In this document: one piece after another, positions 26,707-35,209 of the stretch | How positions within the stretch are numbered: the first letter of the stretch is position 1 | Layout: each line of letters begins with the position of its first letter | Origin: Agrobacterium pusense | Lineage (GTDB): Bacteria; Pseudomonadota; Alphaproteobacteria; Rhizobiales; Rhizobiaceae | Assembly (NCBI RefSeq): GCF_900102105.1 | Contig: NZ_FNBB01000005.1 | Span: forward strand, 62,001 to 126,000 | DNA length: 64,000 nucleotides | Direction: 5' to 3' | Translations under genes and position numbers: made by a program | The notes under the pieces: model-generated | The model's database searches: none | What the model saw: the letters and a program-made list of their open reading frames with translations, nothing else | What the model was told of the DNA's origin: nothing

Positions 26707-28374
26707 TCAGCTCGTCCGGCGTTGGGTACAGCCGCTGAAGACATCGAGCGAGGGATCGTAGACCGAGGTGGAGACGTTCATCATTCCAAGGATGCTGTGG
26801 AAATAATTGTCGTGCGAGCGCCCGCCCTCTGCCGCGCTTTTCGCAAGGCAGGCCTTGTCCAGTCCCATGGATTTGGCAAAATCGTCATCGAACCACACGA
26901 GAAACGGCACATGGGTCTGCTGGTCGGGCGCGAGGAGATAGGGCGCGCCATGCAGGTAGACGCCGTTTTCGCCAAGCGACTCGCCGTGGTCCGAGGCGTA
27001 GATCATGCCTGTTGCCAGCTTGTCGGAACGCGCCTTCAGCTTGTCGATCACGGTCGAGAGGAAGTGGTCGGTATAAAGAAGCGTGTTGTCGTAGGAGTTG
27101 ACGATTTCGGCGTCGCTGCAATTGCCAAGCTCGGCGGTGCGGCAGTCCGGCGTGAACTTGCGGAACTCGTCGGTGTAACGCAGGTAGTAGGTCGGACCAT
27201 GGCTGCCCATCTGGTGCAGCACGATGACACTATCCTTCTTGACGTTATCGAGCCAGGCGTCGAGCTTGTCGAAAAAGATGTCGTCGCGGCATTCCCCGCC
27301 GGTGCAGAAGCGGCTGTCATTGGTGGAAGGCAGGTCGAAATAGGGGATACGGTCGGCGACGTCCTTGCTACCGGTATTATTGTCCAGCCAGGTCGCGCTG
27401 ACCCCTGCATGGACGAGGACATCCATGACATTTTCATTCGCAAGCGCCTTCTTGTGGCTATATTGCGAGCGTGTGAATTGCGAGAACATGCAGGGAATGG
27501 AAATCGCCGTCGCGGTGCCACAGCTCGTTGTGCTGGGGAAATAGACCACATCGCGCTTCTTGAGCTCCGGATTGGTTTCCCGCCCGTTGCCATTCAGCGA
27601 AAAATTCGCCGCGCGGGCAGTTTCGCCCGCAACGATGACGGTAATGCGTGGCTTATGCACGTTACCCAATGCGGGCAGGACTTTGGCGTCCTTGCCGATT
27701 GGGCTGACCTGAATATCGACTTCCTTGCCGGCCTGCGTGAAATAATGCACCGTCGACATGATCGGTGACAACGGATTGACGCTCTTGACGATATCCTTGT
27801 GCTGGCGAATGGCGGTGGTGAAGGTCTTGGAGTTGGCGAAGCTGATGATGCCGGTTATGGCAAGGCAGACCAGGATGCTGATCGTGTTCCACAGAAGCTT
27901 GTCGAGGATCGGCCGGTGCCGGATGCGGACGGCGACGACGACGAGAGACGGCACCAGCCCGTAAATCGCCATATGCCAGAGAAAGCCGGGCGTGATCAGA
28001 TTGCCCGCTTCCGCCTGCGTCGTCTCCATGGCGTTGCGGATCATGTCGCTGTCGATGACGATACCGTAGCGATCCATGAACCAGGACGCCGCCGCCGCCG
28101 CGAAGATCAGGACGATCAGAAACGGCCTGAGGAGATATTTGGCGGAGAAAATCGTGATGAGCGCGCCGAAAAAGGCGATCATGGCAACATAGAGCGCGAC
28201 GATGGCGACCGGATAGGCGGAAAGATAGGTATGAACCTTCGACCAGAATGTCCGGTTCGTGAAAAACAGGAGATAAGCCGCCGTCAGCAGGCTCAGCGCC
28301 ACGCTGCCGATTTCCGGACGATAAGTTGTTGTTCCCGTCGCTTTCGCGGTAAAAAGAGCCACTGCCAGATCCAC
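26707..28374 (-). CDS. eptA: Lipid A phosphoethanolamine transferase
   Basis: 555 residues. Five N-terminal membrane helices are followed by a periplasmic alkaline-phosphatase-like domain. Zinc and nucleophile residues are in place: E252 in VAGETARA, T290 in SCGTATA and the DH pair in YASDHGESLGENG. The disulfide cysteines around the nucleophile (C286, C296) match EptA/MCR. It transfers phosphoethanolamine from phosphatidylethanolamine to lipid A, lowering cationic peptide binding. The start is GTG at 28374 or TTG at 28377; there is no in-frame ATG before the first helix. It is first in a pmrCAB-like cluster. Confidence 0.92.
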   Translation of the reverse strand: MDLAVALFTAKATGTTTYRPEIGSVALSLLTAAYLLFFTNRTFWSKVHTYLSAYPVAIVALYVAMIAFFGALITIFSAKYLLRPFLIVLIFAAAAASWFMDRYGIVIDSDMIRNAMETTQAEAGNLITPGFLWHMAIYGLVPSLVVVAVRIRHRPILDKLLWNTISILVCLAITGIISFANSKTFTTAIRQHKDIVKSVNPLSPIMSTVHYFTQAGKEVDIQVSPIGKDAKVLPALGNVHKPRITVIVAGETARAANFSLNGNGRETNPELKKRDVVYFPSTTSCGTATAISIPCMFSQFTRSQYSHKKALANENVMDVLVHAGVSATWLDNNTGSKDVADRIPYFDLPSTNDSRFCTGGECRDDIFFDKLDAWLDNVKKDSVIVLHQMGSHGPTYYLRYTDEFRKFTPDCRTAELGNCSDAEIVNSYDNTLLYTDHFLSTVIDKLKARSDKLATGMIYASDHGESLGENGVYLHGAPYLLAPDQQTHVPFLVWFDDDFAKSMGLDKACLAKSAAEGGRSHDNYFHSILGMMNVSTSVYDPSLDVFSGCTQRRTS

Positions 28375-28489
28375 CAAATTTTCGATAGGCCGGCGGCAAT
28401 GACAAGCGAGCGCAAACGCCCCTTTCCGGTTTGCCGCATGGGCCGGTCAATGGCGCATGCAGGATTTTGCTGACATCAACCTGAAAGCT

Positions 28490-28507
28490 TGTCATGAAAG
28501 TGTCATG
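28490..28507. promoter_or_regulatory. Tandem response-regulator box upstream of eptA
   Basis: Direct repeat TGTCATG-N4-TGTCATG, an 11-base period, 116-133 bases upstream of the eptA start. OmpR-family regulators, including PmrA, bind tandem half-sites spaced one helical turn apart. The site may be used by the regulator encoded in this operon. Nothing else is seen in 28375-28560. Confidence 0.5.
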
Positions 28508-28560
28508 TTGCATGGCATTGCCTCCATAGTGTGTGTGGCGCTGTTGCCGCGGAAAGACCA

Positions 28561-28824
28561 TCAGTTGAGCCCGACAATGCCGGTTGCGGTGGTGCGCGTC
28601 GAAAATATCCGCGTTGCGCGGACCGGCAGCAGGCTGCCGGCGGGCAGGTTCTGGAAGGTCACGGTTGCCCCGGAAAGGACAGTCAGGCAAAGATGTCCGC
28701 CATTGCCCACATAGATCGCGCGTGTGGCGCAAGGAAGCGGCTTTGCATCGTCCGGAACGACGTCAAAAGCGTGGGAAGCCGGTGATTCGAGGCCGGCGGC
28801 GTAGTGGTCGTAAATCTCAGCCAT
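28561..28824 (-). CDS. GTA spike base protein-like (RCAP_rcc01079 family)
   Basis: 87 residues. The order of features (MAEIYDHYAAGLESPASHAF, PDDAKPLPCATRAIYVG, VTFQNLPAGSLLPVRATRI, TTATGIVGL) matches my recollection of the small spike base protein family named after Rhodobacter capsulatus rcc01079, part of the gene transfer agent particle. No other phage or GTA gene lies nearby. It may be a remnant, a detached GTA gene or a domesticated structural protein. Confidence in the reading frame is high and in the function moderate. Confidence 0.72.
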   Translation of the reverse strand: MAEIYDHYAAGLESPASHAFDVVPDDAKPLPCATRAIYVGNGGHLCLTVLSGATVTFQNLPAGSLLPVRATRIFSTRTTATGIVGLN

Positions 28825-29065
28825 TGCTGTCTCCCATAAATCGAAATCTGTCGCGATTATGCAGTGGGCCGGGGCGGCGGGGAGATGCGGGGAAGGAGAT
28901 TTTTACCCCGGTCGCCGGAACGACGTCCGGCAGGCAGCCATCTGCCCGGCAATTCCGGGCGTTGCGGCGCACCGTCGTCGCTCGATCAATGCCGCGCGAC
29001 GGAGGGCGGCCGATTTTTCGTCCCCGGCGAACAAGGTGCGACACGGATATTTCCCTCCACGCGGC

Positions 29066-29977
29066 TCAATTGCGGGCGTGGAGAATGAAGGCCCTGACGG
29101 CGGGGGAGGCTTCGGTTTTCCGGTGGGCGATGGCGAGGTCCGACGTCGTGGCGCTTGCCGCAAGCGGCACATAGCGCACGCCGGGCAACCGCAGGCAATC
29201 AAGCGAGCGCGGCACCAGCGCAACGCCAAGGCCAATGGCCACCATGCTGACAATGGTCGTGTAGTCCCTGCCTTCCGGGCTGATTGCCGGCTGGAACCCG
29301 GCTTCGTTGCAGGCCTCGATGGTGTTGTAATGAAAGCCGACATCCGGCGGCTGTCGCGGCGTGATGAAGGTTTCACCGGAAAGATTTTTCAGATCGACCT
29401 GCGGGGCAAAAGCCAAAGGATGGTTTTCCGGCAGCGCTGCCATCAAGGGCTCCCGCAACACCACGTGGGTTGTCACACCTTCCGGAACAGGGGCGGGCGG
29501 GCGGATAAAGGCGAAATCCAGATTGCCGTCGGCAATCCTGGCCAGTTGCAGCCGCATTTCCATCTCGATCAATTGCAGCTCCACATCGGGATGGGAGGCG
29601 CGGAAACTGGCGATCGACTGTATCATCAACCCGGAATAGGCGGCGGAGGCGACATAACCGATGGAGATGCGCCCGGTTTCGCCGCGGCCGACACGCTTCA
29701 GCGTTGCAAGCGTCGCCTCGGCATTCGAAAGGATTTTCCGGGCATCCTCGTAAAGAAGCTGGCCGGGCATGGTGAGCTTCACCGACCGCCTTGTGCGATC
29801 AAGCAACGGCATGCCGACGATCTGTTCAAGCGCCATGATCTGCTGGCTCAAACCCGGCTGGGCAATGCCGAGGCGGGCAGCGGCGCGCTCGAAGTTGCGC
29901 TCGTCCACCAGCGTGGTGAAATAGCGCAGATGCCGCAGCTCGAACGCGTCAGCCCGGTTCGCCGGTTTTCTGCCCAT
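29066..29977 (-). CDS. LysR-family transcriptional regulator, divergent from the fhu genes
   Basis: 303 residues. The winged HTH (FELRHLRYFTTLVDERNFERAAARLGIAQPGLSQQ) resembles the BenM/CatR group of LysR regulators. The effector domain spans about 95-303. It is divergent from the siderophore receptor gene across 164 bases that contain a perfect 9-bp-arm palindrome. It may control the receptor, or an unrelated target elsewhere. The 240 bases downstream, up to the GTA-like gene, hold no gene that I can support. Confidence 0.92.
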   Translation of the reverse strand: MGRKPANRADAFELRHLRYFTTLVDERNFERAAARLGIAQPGLSQQIMALEQIVGMPLLDRTRRSVKLTMPGQLLYEDARKILSNAEATLATLKRVGRGETGRISIGYVASAAYSGLMIQSIASFRASHPDVELQLIEMEMRLQLARIADGNLDFAFIRPPAPVPEGVTTHVVLREPLMAALPENHPLAFAPQVDLKNLSGETFITPRQPPDVGFHYNTIEACNEAGFQPAISPEGRDYTTIVSMVAIGLGVALVPRSLDCLRLPGVRYVPLAASATTSDLAIAHRKTEASPAVRAFILHARN

Positions 29978-29999
29978 TGTCAGCGCCTTTTTTGGCAGG

Positions 30000-30016
30000 T
30001 TTTGAATAATTCCAAA
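30000..30016. promoter_or_regulatory. Iron-control-element-like dyad
   Basis: TTTTGAAT-A-ATTCCAAA is an imperfect inverted repeat (7 of 8 arm positions pair) resembling the ICE motif bound by Irr in rhizobia. It lies upstream of the siderophore receptor and just upstream of the divergent LysR start. Confidence 0.4.
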
Positions 30017-30032
30017 CTATTATGGAGAGAGA

Positions 30033-30055
30033 TTTCATAATCAAAAATTATGAAA
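30033..30055. promoter_or_regulatory. Perfect palindromic operator between LysR and fhu genes
   Basis: TTTCATAAT-CAAAA-ATTATGAAA has perfect 9-bp arms and a 5-base spacer. It contains a T-N11-A core, the usual LysR operator form, and lies 56 bases upstream of the LysR start and 87 bases before the receptor start. Confidence 0.6.
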
Positions 30056-30141
30056 AAATCCAGTTTCACTTATTGGATCGAAATCCACACCTTGCGTAAT
30101 AAGATGACTTTAATTCTCCAGTAAATGACTGCCTATGGCTG

Positions 30142-32298
30142 GTGCGGGTGACGAGGGATTTTGGCGTGCAGGGAAAAACCAAACACATTTCCATTCTGGC
30201 TGGTGGCTGCGCCGCCATTGCTTATGTGGCGTTCCTGGCCCCGGCTTCTGCCCTTGCACAGGACGCCGGAACCACGGTGCTGCAGACCATCACCGTCGAC
30301 GGCGCGAAAAATCAGGACCCCAAGGCGCCCGTGAAGGGTTATGTGGCAAAAACCAGCGCCAGCGCCACCAAGACAGGGCGATCCCTGATCGAGACGCCGC
30401 AATCGGTATCCGTCATCACCAGAGATCAGATGGATGCGCAGGATGTCCGCAATCTCGGCGAGGCGCTGAATTACGTCCCGGGGGTGGTTGCGCAGCCGTT
30501 CGGCGCCGATCCGCGTTTCGATGCGCCGCGCATTCGCGGCTTTCAGGGGAATCAGCTGCAGTTCCTCAATGGTCTGCGGTTGATGCGGACGGCCGGTGCG
30601 CCTTCTTTTGAGGTCTACGGTCTGGAGCGCGTGGAGGTCATTCGCGGGCCCGCTTCCGTGCTCTACGGGCAGGGCAATCCCGGCGGCCTTATCAATCTCA
30701 GCAGCAAACGGCCGACCTTCGAACGGTTCGGTGAAGTCGGTGCGCAGATCGGCAGCTTCGATTATTATCAGTCGATGTTCGATATTGGCGGCCCGGTGGC
30801 GGATAGCGACAGTTTCGCCTATCGCCTGACCGGCCTTGCGCGCAACGCCCATGCCCAAACGGACAATTTGCAGAACGACCGTTATTTCATCGCGCCGGCT
30901 CTCACATGGCAGCCGGACGAGGATACGAAGCTGACTGTTCTTGCCTCCTATCAGCACGACAATCCGAGTTCGCCCTCCGGTTTGCCGCCGGCGCTGACCT
31001 ATTTCAGACCCGGCAATATGCTGGACCGCAGCTTTTATGTCGGTGATCCGTCCTTCGATACATCAAACCGCAAGTTCACCAATATCGGTTATGAATTCGA
31101 ACACCGCTTCGATGAGACCTTCACCTTCCGTCAGAATGCGCGTTATTCCAATTTCGACTGGTCCTACCGCGCGCTCGGCATGTCTTCGACCAGCGGTGGC
31201 ATGATAGGCAATCTCATCCGTCGCAATGCGACGTTCCAGGACGAGCTGCTGAACACCTTCAACATCGACAACAGCCTCCAGGCGGATTTTTCCACGGGGC
31301 CGATCGATCATACCCTGCTTGTCGGGCTGGATTACCGCTATTTCGACAATAACGTCAAAACCGAGTTCTGGGCCGCAACGCCGCTCAATCCCGTCAATCC
31401 TGTTTATGGCGGGCCGATCAGCCTTACCTCGCGCACGCTTTATGCCGATGTGAAGACCGATATTTCCCAGATCGGCCTTTATGCGCAGGACGAGATGGCG
31501 ATCGAGAACTGGCGCATCACTGCCGGCCTGCGGCAGGACTGGGCAAGCACCAGCGGCACGACCTTCAATGGCACCACCTATCGCACGCTCGACAAGGATG
31601 ACCACAAGCTGACCGGCCGTGTCGGCGTCAGCTATCTGTTTGATGGCGGGATCGCGCCCTATGTCAGCTATGCAACCTCCTTCGAGCCGGTGCCGCAGCC
31701 GGCTGTCGGTGATGCGCCAAAACCGACCACCGGTGAACAATGGGAAGCGGGTGTCAAATACCAGCCGGAAGGTTTCGACGGTTTCTTTTCGGCGGCGATC
31801 TACGATCTGAAACAGAAGAACGTCACAACGACGGTGGGTGGCGTGACGCAGCAGATGGATGAGGCGCACGTGAAAGGCCTAGAGCTTGAAGGCGTTGCAA
31901 GCCTTGTCGACGGGCTCGACCTGCGCGCGGCCTATACCTACATGGACAGCGAGGTCTCCGGCCGTGTGAATAATGGGAACGAGCTTGATAGCACCCCCCG
32001 GCACGCCGCCAGCCTTTGGCTCGATTACACCTTCCCGGAAGATACCGCGCTCGAAGGTTTCGGCATCGGCGGCGGTGTTCGTTACGTTGGAAAACGTTAT
32101 GGCGATGCCGCCAATACCTTTGAGATGAAGGGGCTCGCCCTGCTCGATCTCGGCGTGCATTACGAGAAGAACGGCTACCGCGCCTCGCTTATGGTGCAAA
32201 ACTTGACTGATAAAGAATATATTTCTAGTTGCTCCACTTTCGGATGCTATTACGGTGACGGAAGAACGGTCATGGGCAAGCTGACCTATCGTTGGTAA
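30142..32298 (+). CDS. TonB-dependent ferric siderophore receptor (FhuA/FoxA-like)
   Basis: 718 residues. A signal peptide (AAIAYVAFLAPASALAQ) is followed by the TonB box region (TVLQTITVDG) and the plug domain with SLIETPQSVSVITRDQMDAQDV, RIRGFQGNQ and VEVIRGPASVLYGQGNPGG. The barrel ends in an aromatic residue, YRW. The pattern belongs to the ferrichrome/ferrioxamine receptor class. A periplasmic binding protein, a fused permease and an ATPase gene follow, so the substrate is probably a hydroxamate siderophore. The start is GTG at 30142, chosen to include the full signal peptide. Iron-control-like and LysR-like dyads lie upstream. Confidence 0.9.
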   Translation: MRVTRDFGVQGKTKHISILAGGCAAIAYVAFLAPASALAQDAGTTVLQTITVDGAKNQDPKAPVKGYVAKTSASATKTGRSLIETPQSVSVITRDQMDAQDVRNLGEALNYVPGVVAQPFGADPRFDAPRIRGFQGNQLQFLNGLRLMRTAGAPSFEVYGLERVEVIRGPASVLYGQGNPGGLINLSSKRPTFERFGEVGAQIGSFDYYQSMFDIGGPVADSDSFAYRLTGLARNAHAQTDNLQNDRYFIAPALTWQPDEDTKLTVLASYQHDNPSSPSGLPPALTYFRPGNMLDRSFYVGDPSFDTSNRKFTNIGYEFEHRFDETFTFRQNARYSNFDWSYRALGMSSTSGGMIGNLIRRNATFQDELLNTFNIDNSLQADFSTGPIDHTLLVGLDYRYFDNNVKTEFWAATPLNPVNPVYGGPISLTSRTLYADVKTDISQIGLYAQDEMAIENWRITAGLRQDWASTSGTTFNGTTYRTLDKDDHKLTGRVGVSYLFDGGIAPYVSYATSFEPVPQPAVGDAPKPTTGEQWEAGVKYQPEGFDGFFSAAIYDLKQKNVTTTVGGVTQQMDEAHVKGLELEGVASLVDGLDLRAAYTYMDSEVSGRVNNGNELDSTPRHAASLWLDYTFPEDTALEGFGIGGGVRYVGKRYGDAANTFEMKGLALLDLGVHYEKNGYRASLMVQNLTDKEYISSCSTFGCYYGDGRTVMGKLTYRW

Positions 32299-32347
32299 CG
32301 CCACATCTAAGTGAAGCAGCAGGGGCATGACGCGCAAGGATCGATGG

Positions 32348-33229
32348 ATGTCTCCCGTTTGGGGACGGCGGGAGTTTTTGGCCCTGCTCGCTGCTGCGGC
32401 CTTTGCTGGCGCGACGCGGGCACAGTCGACCCCGCGCATTGCCGCCATTGACTGGGCGATGCTCGAAACAGCCGTGGCCCTTGGCGTCATGCCGGTGGCG
32501 GCGACCGAGCTTATCCAGTTCCGGGCGGGTGCGCTGGAGCCCGAAATCCCGGAAACCGTCGCCGATCTCGGCCTGCGCGGCGCTCCGAATTTCGAGCTCC
32601 TGCAACTGACCCGACCCGATCTCATTCTGATCTCGCCCTTCTACACCCGCTACACCGGCAGGCTTGAAGCTATCGCGCCGGTCTTCTCGTTGCCCTTTTA
32701 CGTAAAGGGCGAGCCGCCTTTCGCAAAGGCGCTGGCGGCAGTCACGGCGCTTGGTGAAAAGCTCGGGCGGGCCGAAGAGGCGCGCAGGGTTCTGGGTGAA
32801 ACGGAAGCGGCGCTGCACGCCATGCGGACCCGCCTCGCCGGATTTGCGGCGCGGCCGACCTATGTGATCAATATCGGCGACGCGCGACATTTTCGCGCTT
32901 TCGGCGCGGACAGCATGTTCGGGGATGTTCTTGGCCGGCTGGGGCTCGCCAATGCCTGGGTGGATCGTTCGCAATTCACTTTCGCGGCTCCGGTCCCGAT
33001 TGAAAACCTCGCGGCCTCGCCGGATGCCCGCATCGTCGTCGTCTCCGATATTCCGGTCGAGGCACGGGAAACGTTGCGCAACAGCGCAATCTGGCGGGCA
33101 CTGCCTGCCGTTCGGGAAAACCGCGTTGTGACGCTTGCCAATGTCGCCCCCTATGGCGGCATCACCGCCGGCATGCGTTTTGCGCGGCTTCTGACCGAAG
33201 CGCTTTCGGTGCGGGGGGAAGCCCTGTGA
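32348..33229 (+). CDS. fhuD: Ferric siderophore-binding protein (FhuD-like)
   Basis: 293 residues from this start. The N-terminus carries a Tat-type signal (WGRREFLALL) ending near TRAQS. The fold is that of iron-siderophore binding proteins, with paired lobes joined by a helix; GLRGAPNFELLQLTRPDLIL and FGADSMFGDVLGRLG are typical of FhuD. It delivers ferric hydroxamates to FhuB. I start at 32348 because AAGGA lies 7 bases before it; the in-frame ATG at 32327 is the alternative. Its stop overlaps the fhuB GTG. Confidence 0.88.
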   Translation: MSPVWGRREFLALLAAAAFAGATRAQSTPRIAAIDWAMLETAVALGVMPVAATELIQFRAGALEPEIPETVADLGLRGAPNFELLQLTRPDLILISPFYTRYTGRLEAIAPVFSLPFYVKGEPPFAKALAAVTALGEKLGRAEEARRVLGETEAALHAMRTRLAGFAARPTYVINIGDARHFRAFGADSMFGDVLGRLGLANAWVDRSQFTFAAPVPIENLAASPDARIVVVSDIPVEARETLRNSAIWRALPAVRENRVVTLANVAPYGGITAGMRFARLLTEALSVRGEAL

Positions 33230-35190
33230 CGGCGCGCCCTCTCCAGATTGTCCTGGGGCTGCTGTTCGCTCTCGCCTGCGGGCTCTCCCTGCATGCAGGG
33301 CTGCTCCGGCTGCCGTTCAGCGCATGGCCCAGTCCACCGTTCGATGCTGCCGACCTGTCGATGGATCAGGTGATTTTCGCCTTCAGCCTGATGCCCCGCG
33401 TGGCGGTTTCCGTTCTGGCGGGCGCGATGCTCGGTCTGTCCGGGGCGCTTTTCCAGCAATTGCTGCGCAATCCGATTGCCGATCCTTCGACGCTCGGCAT
33501 CTCGGCCGGCGCGCAACTGGCCATCGTCATCGCCACCCTGTTTTTTCCGTCTGTTCTGGACGGTAACCGCGCCCTGGTGGCGCTTGCCGGGGCCGCTGCG
33601 GCCGCGGGTATTGTCTTCCTGCTTGGCTGGCGGCGCTCCTTCGAGCCGGTGACCATGGTGGTGTCAGGATTGCTGGTCGGCATCACCGCCGCTTCCGTTT
33701 CCGCGGCGCTGACGCTCGCGCAGGGCGAATATCTGATGTCTCTGGTGGTCTGGAACGGCGGCTCGCTTAGCCAGCAGGACTGGTCGAACGCCCTGTCTCT
33801 CACCTGCCAGCTTCTGGCAGGGCTCGTTCTGACCGGCCTGCTGATAAGGCCTTTGACGATTCTCGGTCTCGGCGATTCTGGTGCTCGATCGCTCGGCGTA
33901 TCGCTGTTTTCGATCAGGCTCGCGGTTGCGGCCGTCGCGGTCATGCTGGCCGCCTTCGTTGCTTCTGCGGTCGGTCTCGTTAGCTTTATCGGTCTTGCCG
34001 CACCGGCACTCACCCGGGCGCTGGGCGGGCGGCGCTCGTCTTCCGTTCTGTTCGCTTCGCCGCTGCTCGGCGGTCTGCTTCTATGGTTCTGCGATAGTCT
34101 GGTCCAGCTTCTGGCAAGCACGACGGCGGAAGTTTTTCCAACGGGAGCGGTGACGGCCCTGATCGGCGGTCCGCTGCTTCTGTGGCTCCTGCCGAAAATC
34201 CGGCCGACAGACGTGCAGCGCGGTGAAGGCGTCGAGCTTGCGACAAGACGCCGGCTCACGTCCCTGCTGCCTGCACTGGCCATCATGGCGGTGCTGGTGT
34301 TTGCCGCACTCGCCGTTGGCAAGGGACCGGATGGCTGGGAAATGCTGAAGGCGGACGATCTGCAAAGCCTGTTGCCGTTCCGCTGGCCCCGGCTACTGGC
34401 CGCCATGGCCGCTGGCGGTCTTCTCGCGATGGCGGGTGCTCTTTTGCAGCGACTGACAGGCAACCCGATGGCGAGCCCGGAGGTGATCGGCGTCAGCGGC
34501 GGTGCGGGCCTCGGTTTTGCCGTCGCCATCACCATTTTTCCGGCAGCAGGCCTGCTGGAACTGTTTTGCGGCGCCGGCATCGGCTCGGCGGTCGTCATGA
34601 TCCTTGTGCTCTTCTTCGCCGTGCGCAGGCACCTCCCGCCGGAAAAGATACTGCTCGCGGGCATTGCCGTCAGTTCGCTCTGCTCGGCGGTGCTTTCGGC
34701 GCTGCTTGCCATTGGCGACCAGCGGGCATGGCAGATTCTCGCCTGGCTCAGCGGCTCGGGTTCGACGGCAACGCCGGCTTCGGCGATCTTTCTCGCCGTT
34801 CTTTCCATCGTGCTTCTGGCGGGAGCGTTATCGGTCACGCGCTGGCTGACGATCCTGCCGCTTGGGCGGGATGTGCCGCTCTCCCTCGGCCTGCCGCTCG
34901 GCGCTGCGCGAACCGCCGTCATCGCCGTGGCCGGCATTGCCACCGGTGCCGCCTCGCTGCTGGTTGGTCCCTTGAGTTTCGTCGGGTTGATGGCGCCCCA
35001 TATTGCGCTGCGCTCCGGTTTCACAACGCCACGTGACCATCTCTTCGCCTCCTTCCTGTTCGGCGCGGTGCTGATGGCGCTTTCCGATCTTGGCGCGCGG
35101 ACGGTGACCTTTCCCTATGAACTGCCGCTCGGATTTTTTGCGGCGCTTGCCGGCGCGCCCTATCTGATCTGGCTTTCAGGCAGGCGATGA
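33226..35190 (+). CDS. fhuB: Fused ferric hydroxamate permease (FhuB)
   Basis: 654 residues made of two homologous FecCD-type permease halves (about 1-330 and 345-654), the arrangement specific to FhuB. Each half has the cytoplasmic ATPase-contact loop (VGLVSFIGLAAPALTR and VGPLSFVGLMAPHIAL), and each has the NP(I/M)A(D/S)P(S/E) motif near its start. Its GTG start overlaps the fhuD stop by 4 bases. Confidence 0.95.
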   Translation: MTARPLQIVLGLLFALACGLSLHAGLLRLPFSAWPSPPFDAADLSMDQVIFAFSLMPRVAVSVLAGAMLGLSGALFQQLLRNPIADPSTLGISAGAQLAIVIATLFFPSVLDGNRALVALAGAAAAAGIVFLLGWRRSFEPVTMVVSGLLVGITAASVSAALTLAQGEYLMSLVVWNGGSLSQQDWSNALSLTCQLLAGLVLTGLLIRPLTILGLGDSGARSLGVSLFSIRLAVAAVAVMLAAFVASAVGLVSFIGLAAPALTRALGGRRSSSVLFASPLLGGLLLWFCDSLVQLLASTTAEVFPTGAVTALIGGPLLLWLLPKIRPTDVQRGEGVELATRRRLTSLLPALAIMAVLVFAALAVGKGPDGWEMLKADDLQSLLPFRWPRLLAAMAAGGLLAMAGALLQRLTGNPMASPEVIGVSGGAGLGFAVAITIFPAAGLLELFCGAGIGSAVVMILVLFFAVRRHLPPEKILLAGIAVSSLCSAVLSALLAIGDQRAWQILAWLSGSGSTATPASAIFLAVLSIVLLAGALSVTRWLTILPLGRDVPLSLGLPLGAARTAVIAVAGIATGAASLLVGPLSFVGLMAPHIALRSGFTTPRDHLFASFLFGAVLMALSDLGARTVTFPYELPLGFFAALAGAPYLIWLSGRR

Positions 35191-35209
35191 TGAATTTTTT
35201 GAAAGATGT

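Noticed and set aside
33366-35024. A 552-codon open frame opposite fhuB on the minus strand
   Set aside because: It is an antisense shadow in GC-rich DNA: Ser/Arg/Ala/Pro-rich, without domains, and entirely within a well-supported permease gene.
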